A stretch of DNA of 64,000 bases from NCBI GenBank assembly GCA_963575745.1, contig CAUYUJ010005029.1:1-64000 (forward strand), written 5' to 3'. The stretch comes from Prorocentrum cordatum (lineage: Eukaryota; Sar; Dinophyceae; Prorocentrales; Prorocentraceae). The notes beneath the pieces are model-generated. The model did no database searches. It worked only from the letters and a program-made list of their open reading frames with translations, and was not told the origin of the DNA. This document shows positions 39,620 to 49,803 of this stretch, piece by piece. The translations under genes were made by a program, and so were the position numbers. Positions within the stretch are counted from its first letter, which is position 1, and each line of letters begins with the position of its first letter.

Positions 39620-41383
39620 TTGCCACCGTCTAGTTTCGCAGAGATTTACAATGATCTTCCCGACTTGGGGATCGGGCCTTTTGTGGCCCAGTCGGGAGAA
39701 GATCTGAATTTTAGTCAGCAGCACAGCAGTTCTTCCTCTTCCTCTGCGTCCTCCTCCTCCGACTCTGAAGATAGTAGTTTTAGCGGGTCCCCCACCAGTC
39801 TCCCTCCCCTCTCTGGGCTCTATGGATCCTTTGGTCTCAAGGTCACTACTTGGAATTCGCAAGGGCTCTTTGGGTCTACGCATGGGCATCGTGGAACTAT
39901 TTCTGGTAAACACTCTCGTCTCCACTCGCTTTGTGAATTTCCTGGTATTGTTGGGATCCAAGAAACGCATGGGCACGAAGGGGACCTCGTCGCCATCGAA
40001 AATGAGATACCTCATCTTGGGATCTACGGCTCATTCGACCCTCACTCGCACATTCGGGCGGGAATGCTCCTGGTCATCCATCCCGTCACCCTGGCCAAAC
40101 TTCGGGACATTCGACCCTTCGAGGTCGCTCCTGGTCGTTGCCGCGGAATTCGTGCGCAGGCGGAGTCTGGAGAGGTTTGCTTCATCAATATCCACATAGA
40201 TCCCAAGTTCAGCAGAGCTGAGAAGCGTCAGCTACTTCTGAGGATCCGTCAGGCGACACCTCCACCAGCGCAGGCCCAGACGTTTCTGCTGGGCGATTTC
40301 AACTTCTCGGCTCCAGGCGAGGGCATTCAGTATGTGAGTGGCGGGATCCACCAGATGGCCATCGACGGCCTCGCTCGCTTCTTTGAAGTTCAGTTCCCCG
40401 ACATGCTAGAGGTAGAGCAGCTCTCCCCCTCCCGCAGGATCGCTACCGAAGACAATGGCATACGGACCGTCAAAGCGTTAACCCGCACCGACATAATCTT
40501 CACAAACTCATACACGGCCGACATCTGTGACTATCATCCACAAACAGGTACAGTCTGGGATGTATGTGATCTTCGGGCCCCCAGTGATCACTGCCCTGCT
40601 TTCCTTTCCCTGAGGCTCTCTGGACCTTCTTCAGATCCTACTGTTCCCTCTTGGATCTCTAAGCATCGTTGGTACCCTGCTGCTCTTCAACATATTATCG
40701 CTGATGTCGATTTCTCCGAGAACCCCCCTACCAGAGTTAAAGAAATTAATGAGTGTATGTATCTTGCAGCTACTCGTATTCGTCAGCAGACTAAGCACTT
40801 TCCTCCTGAGACTGCCGCCCAGCATTTGTCATGGCTATTTACCATCAATCGCGCCATGCACAGCAGGCGCGAGCACGTGATCAAGCCAGCCTTTAAGATA
40901 TTGCCGAAGCTCGCCTCGTTCATAGATAGGGACACCTGCATGTGGATCGATCGGCATTGGTTGCATCAACACATGGGGGAGGTGGCTAGAGGAGGTCCTG
41001 AGGAAGAGAGGAAGGAGTTGATGCAGGATTTTGTTCCCGAGCGTTTTCGAGATGCTCGGCTGGCCAAGATTCAAAGACTAGTCCAATCCTGGGCCCCGCG
41101 GAATCGTAAGATGGCCCTCGCTGGAATCCGTGCGCCTGATGGGTCTCGCTTCCCTTCGCTTGAAGCAGGCGCGGATGCGCTTCGCCACCATTGGGCCGGA
41201 GTACATAGCACTGATGGAGCCTCTCGCGAGGTCGCCGCCGAGCTTGCCCCGTTCATCCAGCCCGTCCACCCTGCAGTCGAATCGCAGCTCTCTCGGGAAC
41301 GTTTCCACCACGCGATCAGCCGCTTTCGGGATTGCTCCTGGCCCAGACGGGCTGTGCTTCTTTGTCTGGAAATATGGAGGTGA
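39620..41383 (+). CDS. LINE ORF2, endonuclease (AP-endonuclease-like) part
   Basis: The N-terminal half of ORF2. A Ser/Asp-rich linker (residues 35-65) leads into an endonuclease/exonuclease/phosphatase fold with its signature residues in order: TWNSQG (Asn79), IQETH (Glu115), LLGDFNF (Asp226, Asn228), RTDIIF (Asp291) and PSDHCPAF (Asp323, His324). This enzyme nicks target DNA to prime reverse transcription. All catalytic motifs are intact. Residues 350-560 are the spacer before the polymerase. The frame is lost near 41,320, where RT motif 1 continues one base over; the last ~20 codons here are out-of-frame. The first listed codon is TTG; the frame is open back to TAG 39,608, so initiation is unclear. 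Confidence 0.88.
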   Translation: MPPSSFAEIYNDLPDLGIGPFVAQSGEDLNFSQQHSSSSSSSASSSSDSEDSSFSGSPTSLPPLSGLYGSFGLKVTTWNSQGLFGSTHGHRGTISGKHSRLHSLCEFPGIVGIQETHGHEGDLVAIENEIPHLGIYGSFDPHSHIRAGMLLVIHPVTLAKLRDIRPFEVAPGRCRGIRAQAESGEVCFINIHIDPKFSRAEKRQLLLRIRQATPPPAQAQTFLLGDFNFSAPGEGIQYVSGGIHQMAIDGLARFFEVQFPDMLEVEQLSPSRRIATEDNGIRTVKALTRTDIIFTNSYTADICDYHPQTGTVWDVCDLRAPSDHCPAFLSLRLSGPSSDPTVPSWISKHRWYPAALQHIIADVDFSENPPTRVKEINECMYLAATRIRQQTKHFPPETAAQHLSWLFTINRAMHSRREHVIKPAFKILPKLASFIDRDTCMWIDRHWLHQHMGEVARGGPEEERKELMQDFVPERFRDARLAKIQRLVQSWAPRNRKMALAGIRAPDGSRFPSLEAGADALRHHWAGVHSTDGASREVAAELAPFIQPVHPAVESQLSRERFHHAISRFRDCSWPRRAVLLCLEIWR

Positions 41384-41828
41384 ATTTGTTACTGACGCTT
41401 TATATGATCTCTGCTGTTACTCCCAGACAGGTGCCCCGCTGGCCGAGGACTTCAACAAAGGTTCGATGGTATTTATCCCGAAAGGCTCCCACCAAGAAGA
41501 TGTGAACAGCTCCTGGCGTGCCCCCGATGATGTTTGCCCGATAACATTGAGTAACACGGATGCAGAGATCTTAGGCTCGGCGCTGAACAAGGCCATCTCC
41601 GACCAGTGCGAATTAGGCGCCAGTGAGGCCCAGAACGGCTTCGTCCGCACGCGCCAGATGTCTGGCAACACTTTGAAGCTCGAGTGCAACATGCTGCGAT
41701 ATGGCATCTTGCAGTGTATCAAGAGCGCCGGCTCCGTCCTCCTGGATGTGAAGGCGGCCTTCCCGAGTTTACTGCACTTCTGGATCGAGTTCGTGTTGGC
41801 TAGCATGGGGTTCCAGACTTTTTCTTGA
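41318..41828 (+). CDS. LINE ORF2, reverse transcriptase part 1 (shifted frame)
   Basis: This segment reads one base over from the endonuclease part and carries the first RT blocks: GIAPGPDGLCFFVWK (block 1), MVFIPKG (block 2), CPITLSNTDAEILGSALNKA (block 2a), QNGFVRTRQM (block 3) and LLDVKAAFPSL (block 4/motif A, catalytic Asp codon at 41,745-41,747). It stops just after ASMGFQTF, in the CTTTTTC run at about 41,816-41,822. The homologous protein continues in the original frame, consistent with loss of one T. The polymerase domain therefore spans two frames and this copy cannot make a full RT without frame correction. Sequencing error in the T-run is an alternative explanation. Confidence 0.85.
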
Positions 41829-43357
41829 ATTCGGTCAAGGCCCTCTATAGCAAAATCTTCGTGGACATGCTCCTTGGAGGCCGTCGGTTTCCTGGGTTCG
41901 AGATCGGCCGTGGGGTTCGACAGGGGTGCCCGATGTCAGGAAGTATTTTCGCCCTTTGTCTCAACCCAGTGCTGCGCCAGATTCAGGGCAGACTGCCGAG
42001 CCCTCAGCACTCGCTGAGCGCCTTCGCCGACGACATGGCCTTCTTCTCGCAGGACTTGCACAGAGCCCTGCCAGTGCTGATGCGTATTCTGATGCGGGCA
42101 TCACTGGTCACAGGCCTCGTGATGAACCTTGCCAAGCGCGTCATAGTCTTCTATAGGCAGGAGATCGACCGTGAGGAGGAGTTGAGGAGATTCCAGGACC
42201 AGGGAATTCGCGCTCGGAAGTTTGCTATTCAGAACTGGGGCAAGTATTTAGGCATTCATCTGGGCCACAGAAGTATCGTGCGCTCCTGGACTAGTCCGAT
42301 CGCCAAGTATCTCGAGCGCTGCCGTTTCATCCGCTCTCTCGCTGGAGGCCTCCATCAGGCCATTATGCCTTATAATTCCATCGCCAACTCCGTCCTCATG
42401 TTCGTCGCCTCTTTCTTTGCTCCCCCAAAAGCAGCTACTGGCGCCGAGAGGGGCGGCCATCAGATCTTGACAGCATGCCCAAGATATGCTATCCCGAATG
42501 CGGTCCTGTTCCAGTTTAAGAATATCTTCAGCAACAGCTGGAGTGTTCGATCCTTGCGGCACGAAGGACGAGCTGCACTCTACAGGAACGCCGCAAGGTC
42601 TCCGATCTTCGTGGACTATGAATTGGAGCTGGAGGAGGTACTGGAGGGGTGTGACCTGATCTTGGGATGGAGGTTCAACAAGTTTTATCAACACTCCCCC
42701 CTGAAGCAGATGATTGAATTATACAATTATGTCTGGGGTCTCCCTCGGAATATCCAGAATCGCCCGTGGGAAGATGGTGTTCTCGATTGTCCGAAGCCCC
42801 AGGGAGAGCTCAAACAAGTCTTCCACGGTCTCTTCCCGTTTGAATCCCTGCAGGAGAAGCTAGGTGCCCGTCTTAGGTACTGGAACGTGCACATCGCGCC
42901 CGACCAGATATCTGTGGCTATTCTACGTTTGTGCATCCTGGGTCACAAATACCCCTGCTTTATTGGTCTAAGTATCCTCAGATGTATGTGCGATGCTATG
43001 AATACTTCTCGTCCTTATCGTCAAGCGTGCAAAGGTTGTCGCTTCGGATGTAGTGGTGCTGATGATATCCTACATTCGTGCCCACATGTAGTTCCTGTGG
43101 TGAAGCGTCTCCTCCCCTCTCTTCCTGACCGGTGGGGTAATTGTGACCCTAGGGCGTGCTTTGATATGTACTCTAGAGAGTATTCTTGCACTGGCGAATT
43201 TCATGCCACTGCTGTCGCTGCTGACCTCGTGCTCACGCGTTTCAATAATTTACGCGCTCGTGATTTATTTTCTCACCCTCGGGGGGTCAAATTCCTGGAG
43301 GGTCGGTTGCGCCTGTCGGCGACGAGGTGTGCTGGAGTGAGGGCTCTGACACACTGA
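41825..43357 (+). CDS. LINE ORF2, reverse transcriptase part 2 and Cys/His C-terminus
   Basis: Back in the endonuclease frame. RGVRQGCPMSGSIFALCLNP (residues 29-48) is RT block 5/motif B. AFADDMAFF (Asp69 and Asp70; codons 42,029-42,034) is motif C, with Phe in place of the usual Tyr of YADD. Then LVTGLVMNLAKRVIVF (block 6) and KYLGIHLG (block 7) complete the palm and thumb. A long C-terminal region follows with a CKGCRFGC..ILHSCPH cluster at residues ~401-422, like the Cys/His motif near the end of many LINE ORF2 proteins. It ends at TGA 43,355-43,357. The first codon of this open segment (TTG) is not a real start. It would synthesise cDNA at the nicked target if translated intact. Confidence 0.88.
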   Translation: MNSVKALYSKIFVDMLLGGRRFPGFEIGRGVRQGCPMSGSIFALCLNPVLRQIQGRLPSPQHSLSAFADDMAFFSQDLHRALPVLMRILMRASLVTGLVMNLAKRVIVFYRQEIDREEELRRFQDQGIRARKFAIQNWGKYLGIHLGHRSIVRSWTSPIAKYLERCRFIRSLAGGLHQAIMPYNSIANSVLMFVASFFAPPKAATGAERGGHQILTACPRYAIPNAVLFQFKNIFSNSWSVRSLRHEGRAALYRNAARSPIFVDYELELEEVLEGCDLILGWRFNKFYQHSPLKQMIELYNYVWGLPRNIQNRPWEDGVLDCPKPQGELKQVFHGLFPFESLQEKLGARLRYWNVHIAPDQISVAILRLCILGHKYPCFIGLSILRCMCDAMNTSRPYRQACKGCRFGCSGADDILHSCPHVVPVVKRLLPSLPDRWGNCDPRACFDMYSREYSCTGEFHATAVAADLVLTRFNNLRARDLFSHPRGVKFLEGRLRLSATRCAGVRALTH

Positions 43358-43424
43358 CGAAGGGTGGCTGGGCTGTTCGCCTGGCTGGCGGACGAACTCG
43401 GCGCGCCTCAGGGAGCGCGTCTCT

Positions 43425-43583
43425 CCTCCTCCTCCTCCTCCATCCCCTCCTCCTCCTTCTTCTCCTCCTCCTCCTCCTCCTCCTCCTCCTCCTCTTCCTC
43501 CTCCTCCTCCTCCCCCTCCTCCTCCTTACCCTCCTCCTCCTCCTCCTCCTCCTCCTCCTCCTCCTCTTCCTCCTCCTCGGGTC
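43425..43583 (+). repeat. (CTC)n tract at the LINE 3' border
   Basis: About 160 bp of CTC/TCC with CCATCCCC and TTCTTC interruptions, starting about 70 bp after the ORF2 stop. It could be the LINE tail, the duplicated target, or both. Confidence 0.93.
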
Positions 43584-43780
43584 GCCTACCCCCCCTGAGG
43601 CAGCCCCAGAAGCCTGCCAATGAAGGCTCGGAGTGGGCGCGTCCGTGGCCGCCCCATCCGAGGACGGGCCGGCACCCCTTCGCGGCGGCGCCTCCCCGTG
43701 CCGCGCCGCCAGGGAATTCTCCCCGCGTCGTCCCCGCCGCTGCCCCCCCGAGCGCCGGCGGTGCACTTCTCACCTCGTCG
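43584..43780. other. Unassigned stretch, no gene seen
   Basis: GC-rich, no recognisable feature. Confidence 0.4.
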
Positions 43781-43876
43781 GGATTTTGGACGAAAATAAG
43801 AAATACCCCCAAAATGCCCCAGAAAAGTCAACAAGCACTTGAAAAATAGTCCCCAGACTATGTCTGTATTATTTTT
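43781..43876. mobile_element. M-family remnant M7 (left half)
   Basis: GTCGGGATTTTGGACGAAAA, AATGCCCCAGAAAAGTCAAC and AAATAGTCCCCAGACTAT align with the left interior of M1 and M2. Most of the left inverted repeat (CTACAGGGGG block) is deleted. Element C10 is inserted in its T-rich interior, and the right half is not found downstream. Confidence 0.75.
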
Positions 43877-45401
43877 CCCGGAAAGGGCTTGAGCCCAGGG
43901 TTCTCTTTTAGATGGTTTCCCCCCGGGTTTGACGGGAAGAGGGCCGGCGAATTTCTTTTGCGATAAATAACGAGTGGGAAGAGGGCCGGCGAATTAAAAT
44001 TTGAGGATGTCCCTAGCGAAACGCTGTTTTTCAGAATTTGTTTCTTTGGAGGATGTCTCGAGCGAGACGCTGTGTTTTGCAGAGTACGCGCTGTCTCCGA
44101 GCGAAAACGCTAGGTTTTCAGAATTTGTTGAGGATGTCTCGAGCGACACGCTGGTTAAGCCGAGCCGACCGCGACACGGAAGCGCCCTTCGCCGCAGGAA
44201 ATTCCAAGGACTGATCTCGCGCGTGCCGCGTCTCCGGCGGGGTAATTTGGTTTTCTTGGGATTTATTGAAACAGGATGTCTCGAGCAAACGCTTGTTTTT
44301 AGTAATTTGTTGAGGTAGTCTCGAGCGAAACGGCTGGTTTCGCAAAATTGGAGGATTGTCTCGAGCGGTCTTGGCCTCGTGGGGGTTCGGGGGGCCAGAA
44401 TTCAAAGGATGTCTCAGGCGAAATGCTTGTTTTCACGTCCCGCTCGCAGGAATTCCGAGGATGTCTCGCGCGTGCAGCGTCCCGCGCGTAGGATTTCAGA
44501 TGATTTTGACAGGATGTCTCGAGCGAAACGCTTGTCCCCAGCACGTTCCGTAGCGCGTCCCCTTGGCAGGTCCCGCGATGCGTCCCCATGGCACGTCCCT
44601 TGGCACGTCGCTTGGCGCGTCCCTTGTGACGTTCTGCGTCGCGTCCTCCTGGCATGTTCCCCTGTCCATTAGCTCTGGGGCAGCTACTATGTGTTCAGGC
44701 AGCTCGAGCTTAAAATCCAGATCAGTTCGGTCAGGACTCGGATGCAAAGGAGGACTCGATCCACGAGGCTATAGAGCACAATCGCGCCATGGCACATCGC
44801 AATTCAGCACGGCGCAGCACAGCACTGATTTCGGCACGGTACTTCAAGGTCGATGCACTCAGCATTGCAACTTGGCACGTTCCTTGGCACGTTCCGTGGG
44901 GCGTCCTTTGGCGAGTCCCGTCCCGAATTGCACGTTCGCCGTCGCGCGCTGCATGGCACATCCCGTGGCACATCCATTGGCACGTTTCCGTAGCGTCGTT
45001 CCCCTTGGCACGTCCCGCGGTGCGACCCCATGGCACGACCCTCCTGGCACGTCGCCTGTGCGCATCCCTTGAGACGTTCCGCGCCGCGTCCTCCTGGCAT
45101 GTCCCCCTGTCAATTAGCTCTTGGGCAGCTACTATGTGTTCAGGCAGCTCGAGCTTAAGATCCATATCAGTTCGGTCAGGACTCGGATGCAAAGGAGGAC
45201 TCGATCCACGAGGCTATAGAGCACAGTCGCGCCATGGCACATCGCAATTCAGCACGGCGCAGCACAGCACAGCCCTCGGCAGGCTACATCAAGATCGATA
45301 CCTTCAGTATTGCATTTGCCCGTCACCCAATCAGGTGTCTTTGAAAACGCTGCCATGTGTTACAGTTCTACATTCCTTTCCGGGTTCGTGGGTCGATCAT
45401 G
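43877..45401 (+). mobile_element. C-family composite element C10 (interior A), inside M7
   Basis: Starts CCCGGAAAGGGCTTGAGCCC; paired repeats GGGAAGAGGGCCGGCGAATT (43,934 and 43,976). TCTCGAGCG modules here carry many small insertions (44,000-44,380). TGGCACGTCCC arrays and two 3' blocks follow (about 44,655-44,870, 45,095-45,401). Ends CCTTTCCGGGTTCGTGGGTC..CATG. Confidence 0.82.
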
Positions 45402-45517
45402 TTTCCCACCAATCCTGTGGTGTTGGGTCCTCGTTTTGAAGAGACGTCGCCCAGCGTTCCTCCTTCCTCCTCCTTCCTCCTCCTCCCCTTCCTCCCCCCT
45501 CCTCCCCCTCCCACACC

Positions 45518-47968
45518 CATTCTGGCACACCCCTCACACGCTTCGTGGCCCCATAGGGAGCTCCACCGAAGGCCCCAGTGGCTGCGCTCGCATGCGGTTC
45601 CACCCCCCATTCTGGTACACCCCTCACACGCTTCGTGGCCCCATAGGGAGCTCCACCGAAGGCCCCAGTGGCTGCGCCCGCATGCGGTTACACCCCCCAT
45701 TCTGGCACACCCCTCACACGATTCGTGGCCCCATAGGGAGCTCCACCGAAGGCCCCAGTGGCTGCGCCCGCATGCGGTTCCCCCCCCCAGTCTGGCACAC
45801 CCCTCACACGTTTCGTGGCCCCATAGGGAGCTCCACCGAAGGCCCCAGTGGCTGCGCCCGCATGCGGTTCCACCCCCCATTCTGGCACACCCCTCACACG
45901 TTTCGTGGCCCCATAGGGAGCTCCACCGAAGGCCCCAGTGGCTGCGTTCGCATGCCTCCCCACCCCCCATTTCGGCACACCCATCATTTTTTTTTTTTTT
46001 TTTCTTGTTTTTTTTTTTCACACGTTTCGTGGCCCCATAGGAGCAAACTTTTAAACTTTTTTTTTCTTCCGTTCTGTTCCACCGAAGGCCCCAGTGGCTG
46101 CGCCCGCATGCGGTTCCACCCCACATTCTGGCACACCCCTCACACGTTTCGTGGCCCCATAGGGAGCTCCACCGAAGGCCCCAGTGGCTGCGCCCGCATG
46201 CGGTTCCACCCCCCATTCTGGCACACCCGTCACACGTTTCGTGGCCCCATAGGGAGCTCCACCGAAGGCCCCAGTGGCTGCGCCCGCATGCGGTTCCACC
46301 CCCCCTTCTGGCACACCCCTCACACGTTTCGTGGCCCCATAGGGAGCTCCACCGAAGGCCCCAGTGGCTGCGCCCGCATGCGGTTCCACCCCCCATTCTG
46401 GCACACCCCTCACACGTTTCGTGGCCCCATAGGGAGCTCCACCGAAGGCCCCAGTGGCTGCGACCGCATGCGGTTCCACCCCCCATTCTGGCACACCCCT
46501 CACACGTTTCGTGGCCCCATAGGGAGCTCCACCGAAGGCCCCAGTGGCTGCGCCCGCATGCGGTTCCACCCCCCATTCTGGCACACCCCTCACACGTTTC
46601 GTGGCCCCATAGGGAGCTCCACCGAAGGCCCCAGTGGCTGCGCTGGCATGCGGTTCACCCCGGGTTCACCCCCCCATTTTGGCTCACCCTCACACGTTTT
46701 CGTGGCACATAAGTCGTGGCACATAGGAGCTCCACCGAAGGGCCCAGTGGCTGAGGCCCGCACCTGGTTCCACCCCCATTCTGGCACACCCCTCACACGT
46801 TTCGTGGCCCCATAGGGAGCTCCACCGAACGCCGCAGTGGCTGCGCTGGGGAGGGCATTGCGGTTCCTCCCCCATTCTGGCACACCCCTCACATGCATTC
46901 GTGGGCCCATGGGAGCTCACGAACTGGCCCCAGTGGGCTGGCCCGCATGCGGTCCACCCACCATTCTGGCACACCCCTCGCACGTTTCGTGGCCCCATAG
47001 AGAGCTCCACCGAAGGCCCCAGTGGCTGCGCTCGCATGCGGTTCCACCCCCCATTCTGGCACACCCCTCACACGTTTCGTGGCCCCATATGGGGCTCCAC
47101 CGAAGGCCCCAGTGGCTGCGCCCGCATGCGGTTCCACCCATCATGTCGGCACACCCCTCACACGCTTCGTGGGTGGCTCCATGGGGAGCTCCACCGAAAG
47201 CCCCAGTGGCTGCGCTCGCATGCGGTTCCGCCCACTTTTTCGGCACGCCCATCACACGTCTCGTGGCCCCATCCCCATAGAAAGCTCCACCGAATGGCCC
47301 CAAGTGGCCTGCCGCCCGCATGCGGTTCACCCCTTTTTTTTCGACACGCCTTTCACACGTTTCGTGGCCCCATAGGGAGCTCCACCCGAACGCCGCAGGC
47401 CCCTGCGCTTCGCATGCTGGTTCTAACCCCCATTTCGGCACACCCCTCACACGTTTCGTGGCTCCATAGGGAGCTCCACCGAGGGCCCCAGTGGCTGCGC
47501 TGGCATGCGGTTCCACACCCCATTCTGGCACACCCCTCGCACGTTTGGTGGCCCCACATGGGGGCTCCACCAAAGGTCCCAGTGGCACTGCCCGCTTGCG
47601 TCCGCCACCACCCAGCACAGCCCTTGTTCCCTGCGCTTCACCCACCCAGAACAGCGCTTCGTAGCCCTATAGGGAGCTCCTCCAAAGGTCCCAGCGGCAC
47701 CGCCCGCATGCGTCCGCCACCACCCTGCGCAGCCCTTGCTCCCTGCCTGCGTTTCACCCACCCAGTACAGCGTTTCGTGGCTTCATAGGGAGCTCCACCG
47801 AAGGTCCCAGTGGCACCGCTCGCATGCGTCCGCCACCACGCAGCACAGCCCTTGCTGACCGTGTCTCACCCGCCCAGTACAGCGCTTCGTGGCCCCATAG
47901 GGAGATCCACCGAAGGTCCCAATGGCACCGCCCGCATGCGTCCGCCACCACCCAGCACAAGTGCGGCA
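45518..47968 (+). repeat. 90-bp satellite array
   Basis: Monomer exactly 90 bp in the regular part (to about 46,640): CCATTCTGGCACACCCCTCA, ACGTTTCGTGGCCCCATAGG, GAGCTCCACCGAAGGCCCCA and GTGGCTGCGCCCGCATGCGG. One monomer is split by T-rich sequence (45,988-46,075). Monomers decay after 46,640, and 47,580-47,968 holds a longer variant (~120 bp) with GCGTCCGCCACCACCCAGCA. Because 90 is a multiple of three and the monomer is stop-free, a 501-codon frame with a 30-residue period stays open; this is not evidence of a gene. Confidence 0.95.
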
Positions 47969-48273
47969 TTCACAACTGCATATGGTTGGGTCCTTCGCCA
48001 GGCTAATTGACTATCCAGACGTGGATCCAGACCTCCGGGGGGACGTTGGATTCCAGGACCCTCGGAGCCTCCCCTCGAGCCGGGGGTCAATGCCAAACGG
48101 GGGTAAACCAGGGCGCCAACCAGGGCGCCAGATCCTGCAGGATCCTGCGAAGACCCCCTCTGGCTGACCCGGGTTAGCGAGCTGCTCGTGGCCGCGAGGC
48201 GGCCGCGCATATTGGCTGACCCGGGTCTGCGAAGATCTGCGTTGCAGTTTTTGCTTCATGCATTGCAGTTTTT
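47969..48273. other. Unassigned stretch with short repeats
   Basis: AACCAGGGCGCC doubled (about 48,104 and 48,116), and GCTGACCCGGGT twice (48,163, 48,213). No gene. Confidence 0.45.
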
Positions 48274-49801
48274 CCCGGGAAAGGGCGCGGGCCCAGGGTT
48301 CTATTTTAGTAGGTTAACCCCCCGGCCCCCCTGCGACTTTGGGCCGGGCGACGGCGAGCGGACGATATTATTTTGCGAGGCGGTGCACGCACGGTAGTAG
48401 GCCGGCGAGATTATTTTTGAGGATGTTCTCGGAGCGAAACGCTTGCTTTTTCAGAATTTGTGAGGATGTCTGAGCGAACGCTAGGTTTTGCAGAGTAGGG
48501 GATGTCTCGAGCGAAACGCTTGTTTTCAGATTTTGTTGAGGATGTCTGGAGCGAAACGCTGGTTTTGCAGGGCCGACCGCGACACGGAAAAGCGCTCCTC
48601 GCGCAGGAATTCCGAGGATGTCTCGCGCGTGCCGCGTCCCGCACGCAGAAATTTTGATTTCTTTGGGTTTTGACAGGATTTCTCAAGCGAAACGGTTGTT
48701 TTTCATAATTTGTTGAGGATGTCTCGAGCGAAACGCTGGTTTTGCAAAATTGGGGGATGGCTCGAGCGGGGGCCTCGTGGGGGGCCAGAATTCAAAGGAC
48801 ATCTCAGGCGCAATGTTTGTTTTCGTGTCCCGCTCGCAGGAATTCCGAGGATGTCTCGCGCGTGCCGCGTCCCGCGCGTGGGAATTCGGATGAGTGTGAT
48901 AGGATGTCTCGAGCTAAACGCATGTCCCCAGCACGTTCAGTAGCGCGTCCCCTTGGCACGTCCCGCGTTGCGACCCCAAGGCACGTCCCCTGGCACGTCG
49001 CCTGGCGCGTCCCTTGGGACGTTTCGCGGCGAGTCCTCCTGGCATGTCCCCTTGTCAATTAGATCTGGGGCAGCTTCTATGTGTTCAGGCAGCTCGAGCT
49101 TAAGATCCAGATCAGTTCGGTCAGGACTCGGATGGAAAGGAAGACTCGATCCACGACGCTATAGAGCACAACGCGGCCAATGGCTCATTTTTTTTTTTTT
49201 TTTTTTTCGAAGTCAAGCACGGTGCAGCAACAGCACCAGCCCTTCGGGCAGAGGTACATCAAGATCGATACACTCAGCATTTGCAACTTGGGCAAGTTCT
49301 TGGCACGTCGTGGGGCGTCCCTTGGCGAGTCCCCTGGCACGTTCCGTGGGGCGTCCCTTGGCGAGTCCCCCTGGCACATCCCGTGGCGCGTCCATTGGCA
49401 GCGTCCCCTTGGCACGTCCCGCGGTGCGACCCCATGGCGCGTCCCCTGGCACGTCGCCTGGCGCATCCCTTGGGACGTTTCGTGGCGCGTCCTCCTGGCA
49501 TGTTCCCTGTCCATTAGCTCTGGGGCAGCTACTATGTGTTCAGGCAGCTCGAGCTTAAGATCCAGATCAGTTCGGTCAGGACTCGGATGCAAAGGAGGAC
49601 TCGATCCACGACGCTATAGAGCGCAGTCGCGCCATGGCACATCGCAATTCAGCACGGCGCAGCACAGCACAGCCCTTGGCAGGGTACATCAAAATCGATA
49701 CACTCAGCATTGCATTTGCCCGTCACCCAATCAGGTGTCTTTGAAAACGCTGCCATGTGTTACAGTTCTATATTCCTTTCCGGGTTCGTGGGTCGATCAT
49801 G
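48274..49801 (+). mobile_element. C-family composite element C11 (interior A)
   Basis: Starts CCCGGGAAAGGGCGCGGGCC (one extra G); TCTCGAGCG modules (48,415-48,930); TGGCACGTCCC arrays; two 3' blocks, the first cut by a run of about 20 T (49,189-49,208). Ends CCTTTCCGGGTTCGTGGGTC..CATG, with C12 starting 3 bp later. Confidence 0.8.
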
Positions 49802-49803
49802 TT

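Larger units (their letters stand above)
38584..43424 (+). mobile_element. LINE-type non-LTR retrotransposon, decayed
   Basis: Order on the + strand: ORF1 coiled-coil segment, RRM-like ORF1 segment, AP-endonuclease-like domain, reverse transcriptase, Cys/His cluster. The coding sequence lies in one frame from 38,624 to 43,357, except for TAG codons at 38,858 and 39,608 and a +1/-1 frameshift pair (about 41,320 and 41,820). It is bounded on both sides by (CTC)n tracts, consistent with insertion into a microsatellite. The layout fits L1/Tx1-like LINEs with an apurinic endonuclease; clade assignment would need a tree. The 5' start may be truncated. Confidence 0.85.

Noticed and set aside
45310-46815. 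501-codon frame with a 30-residue period
   Set aside because: Explained by a 90-bp stop-free satellite; the opposite strand is open as well.
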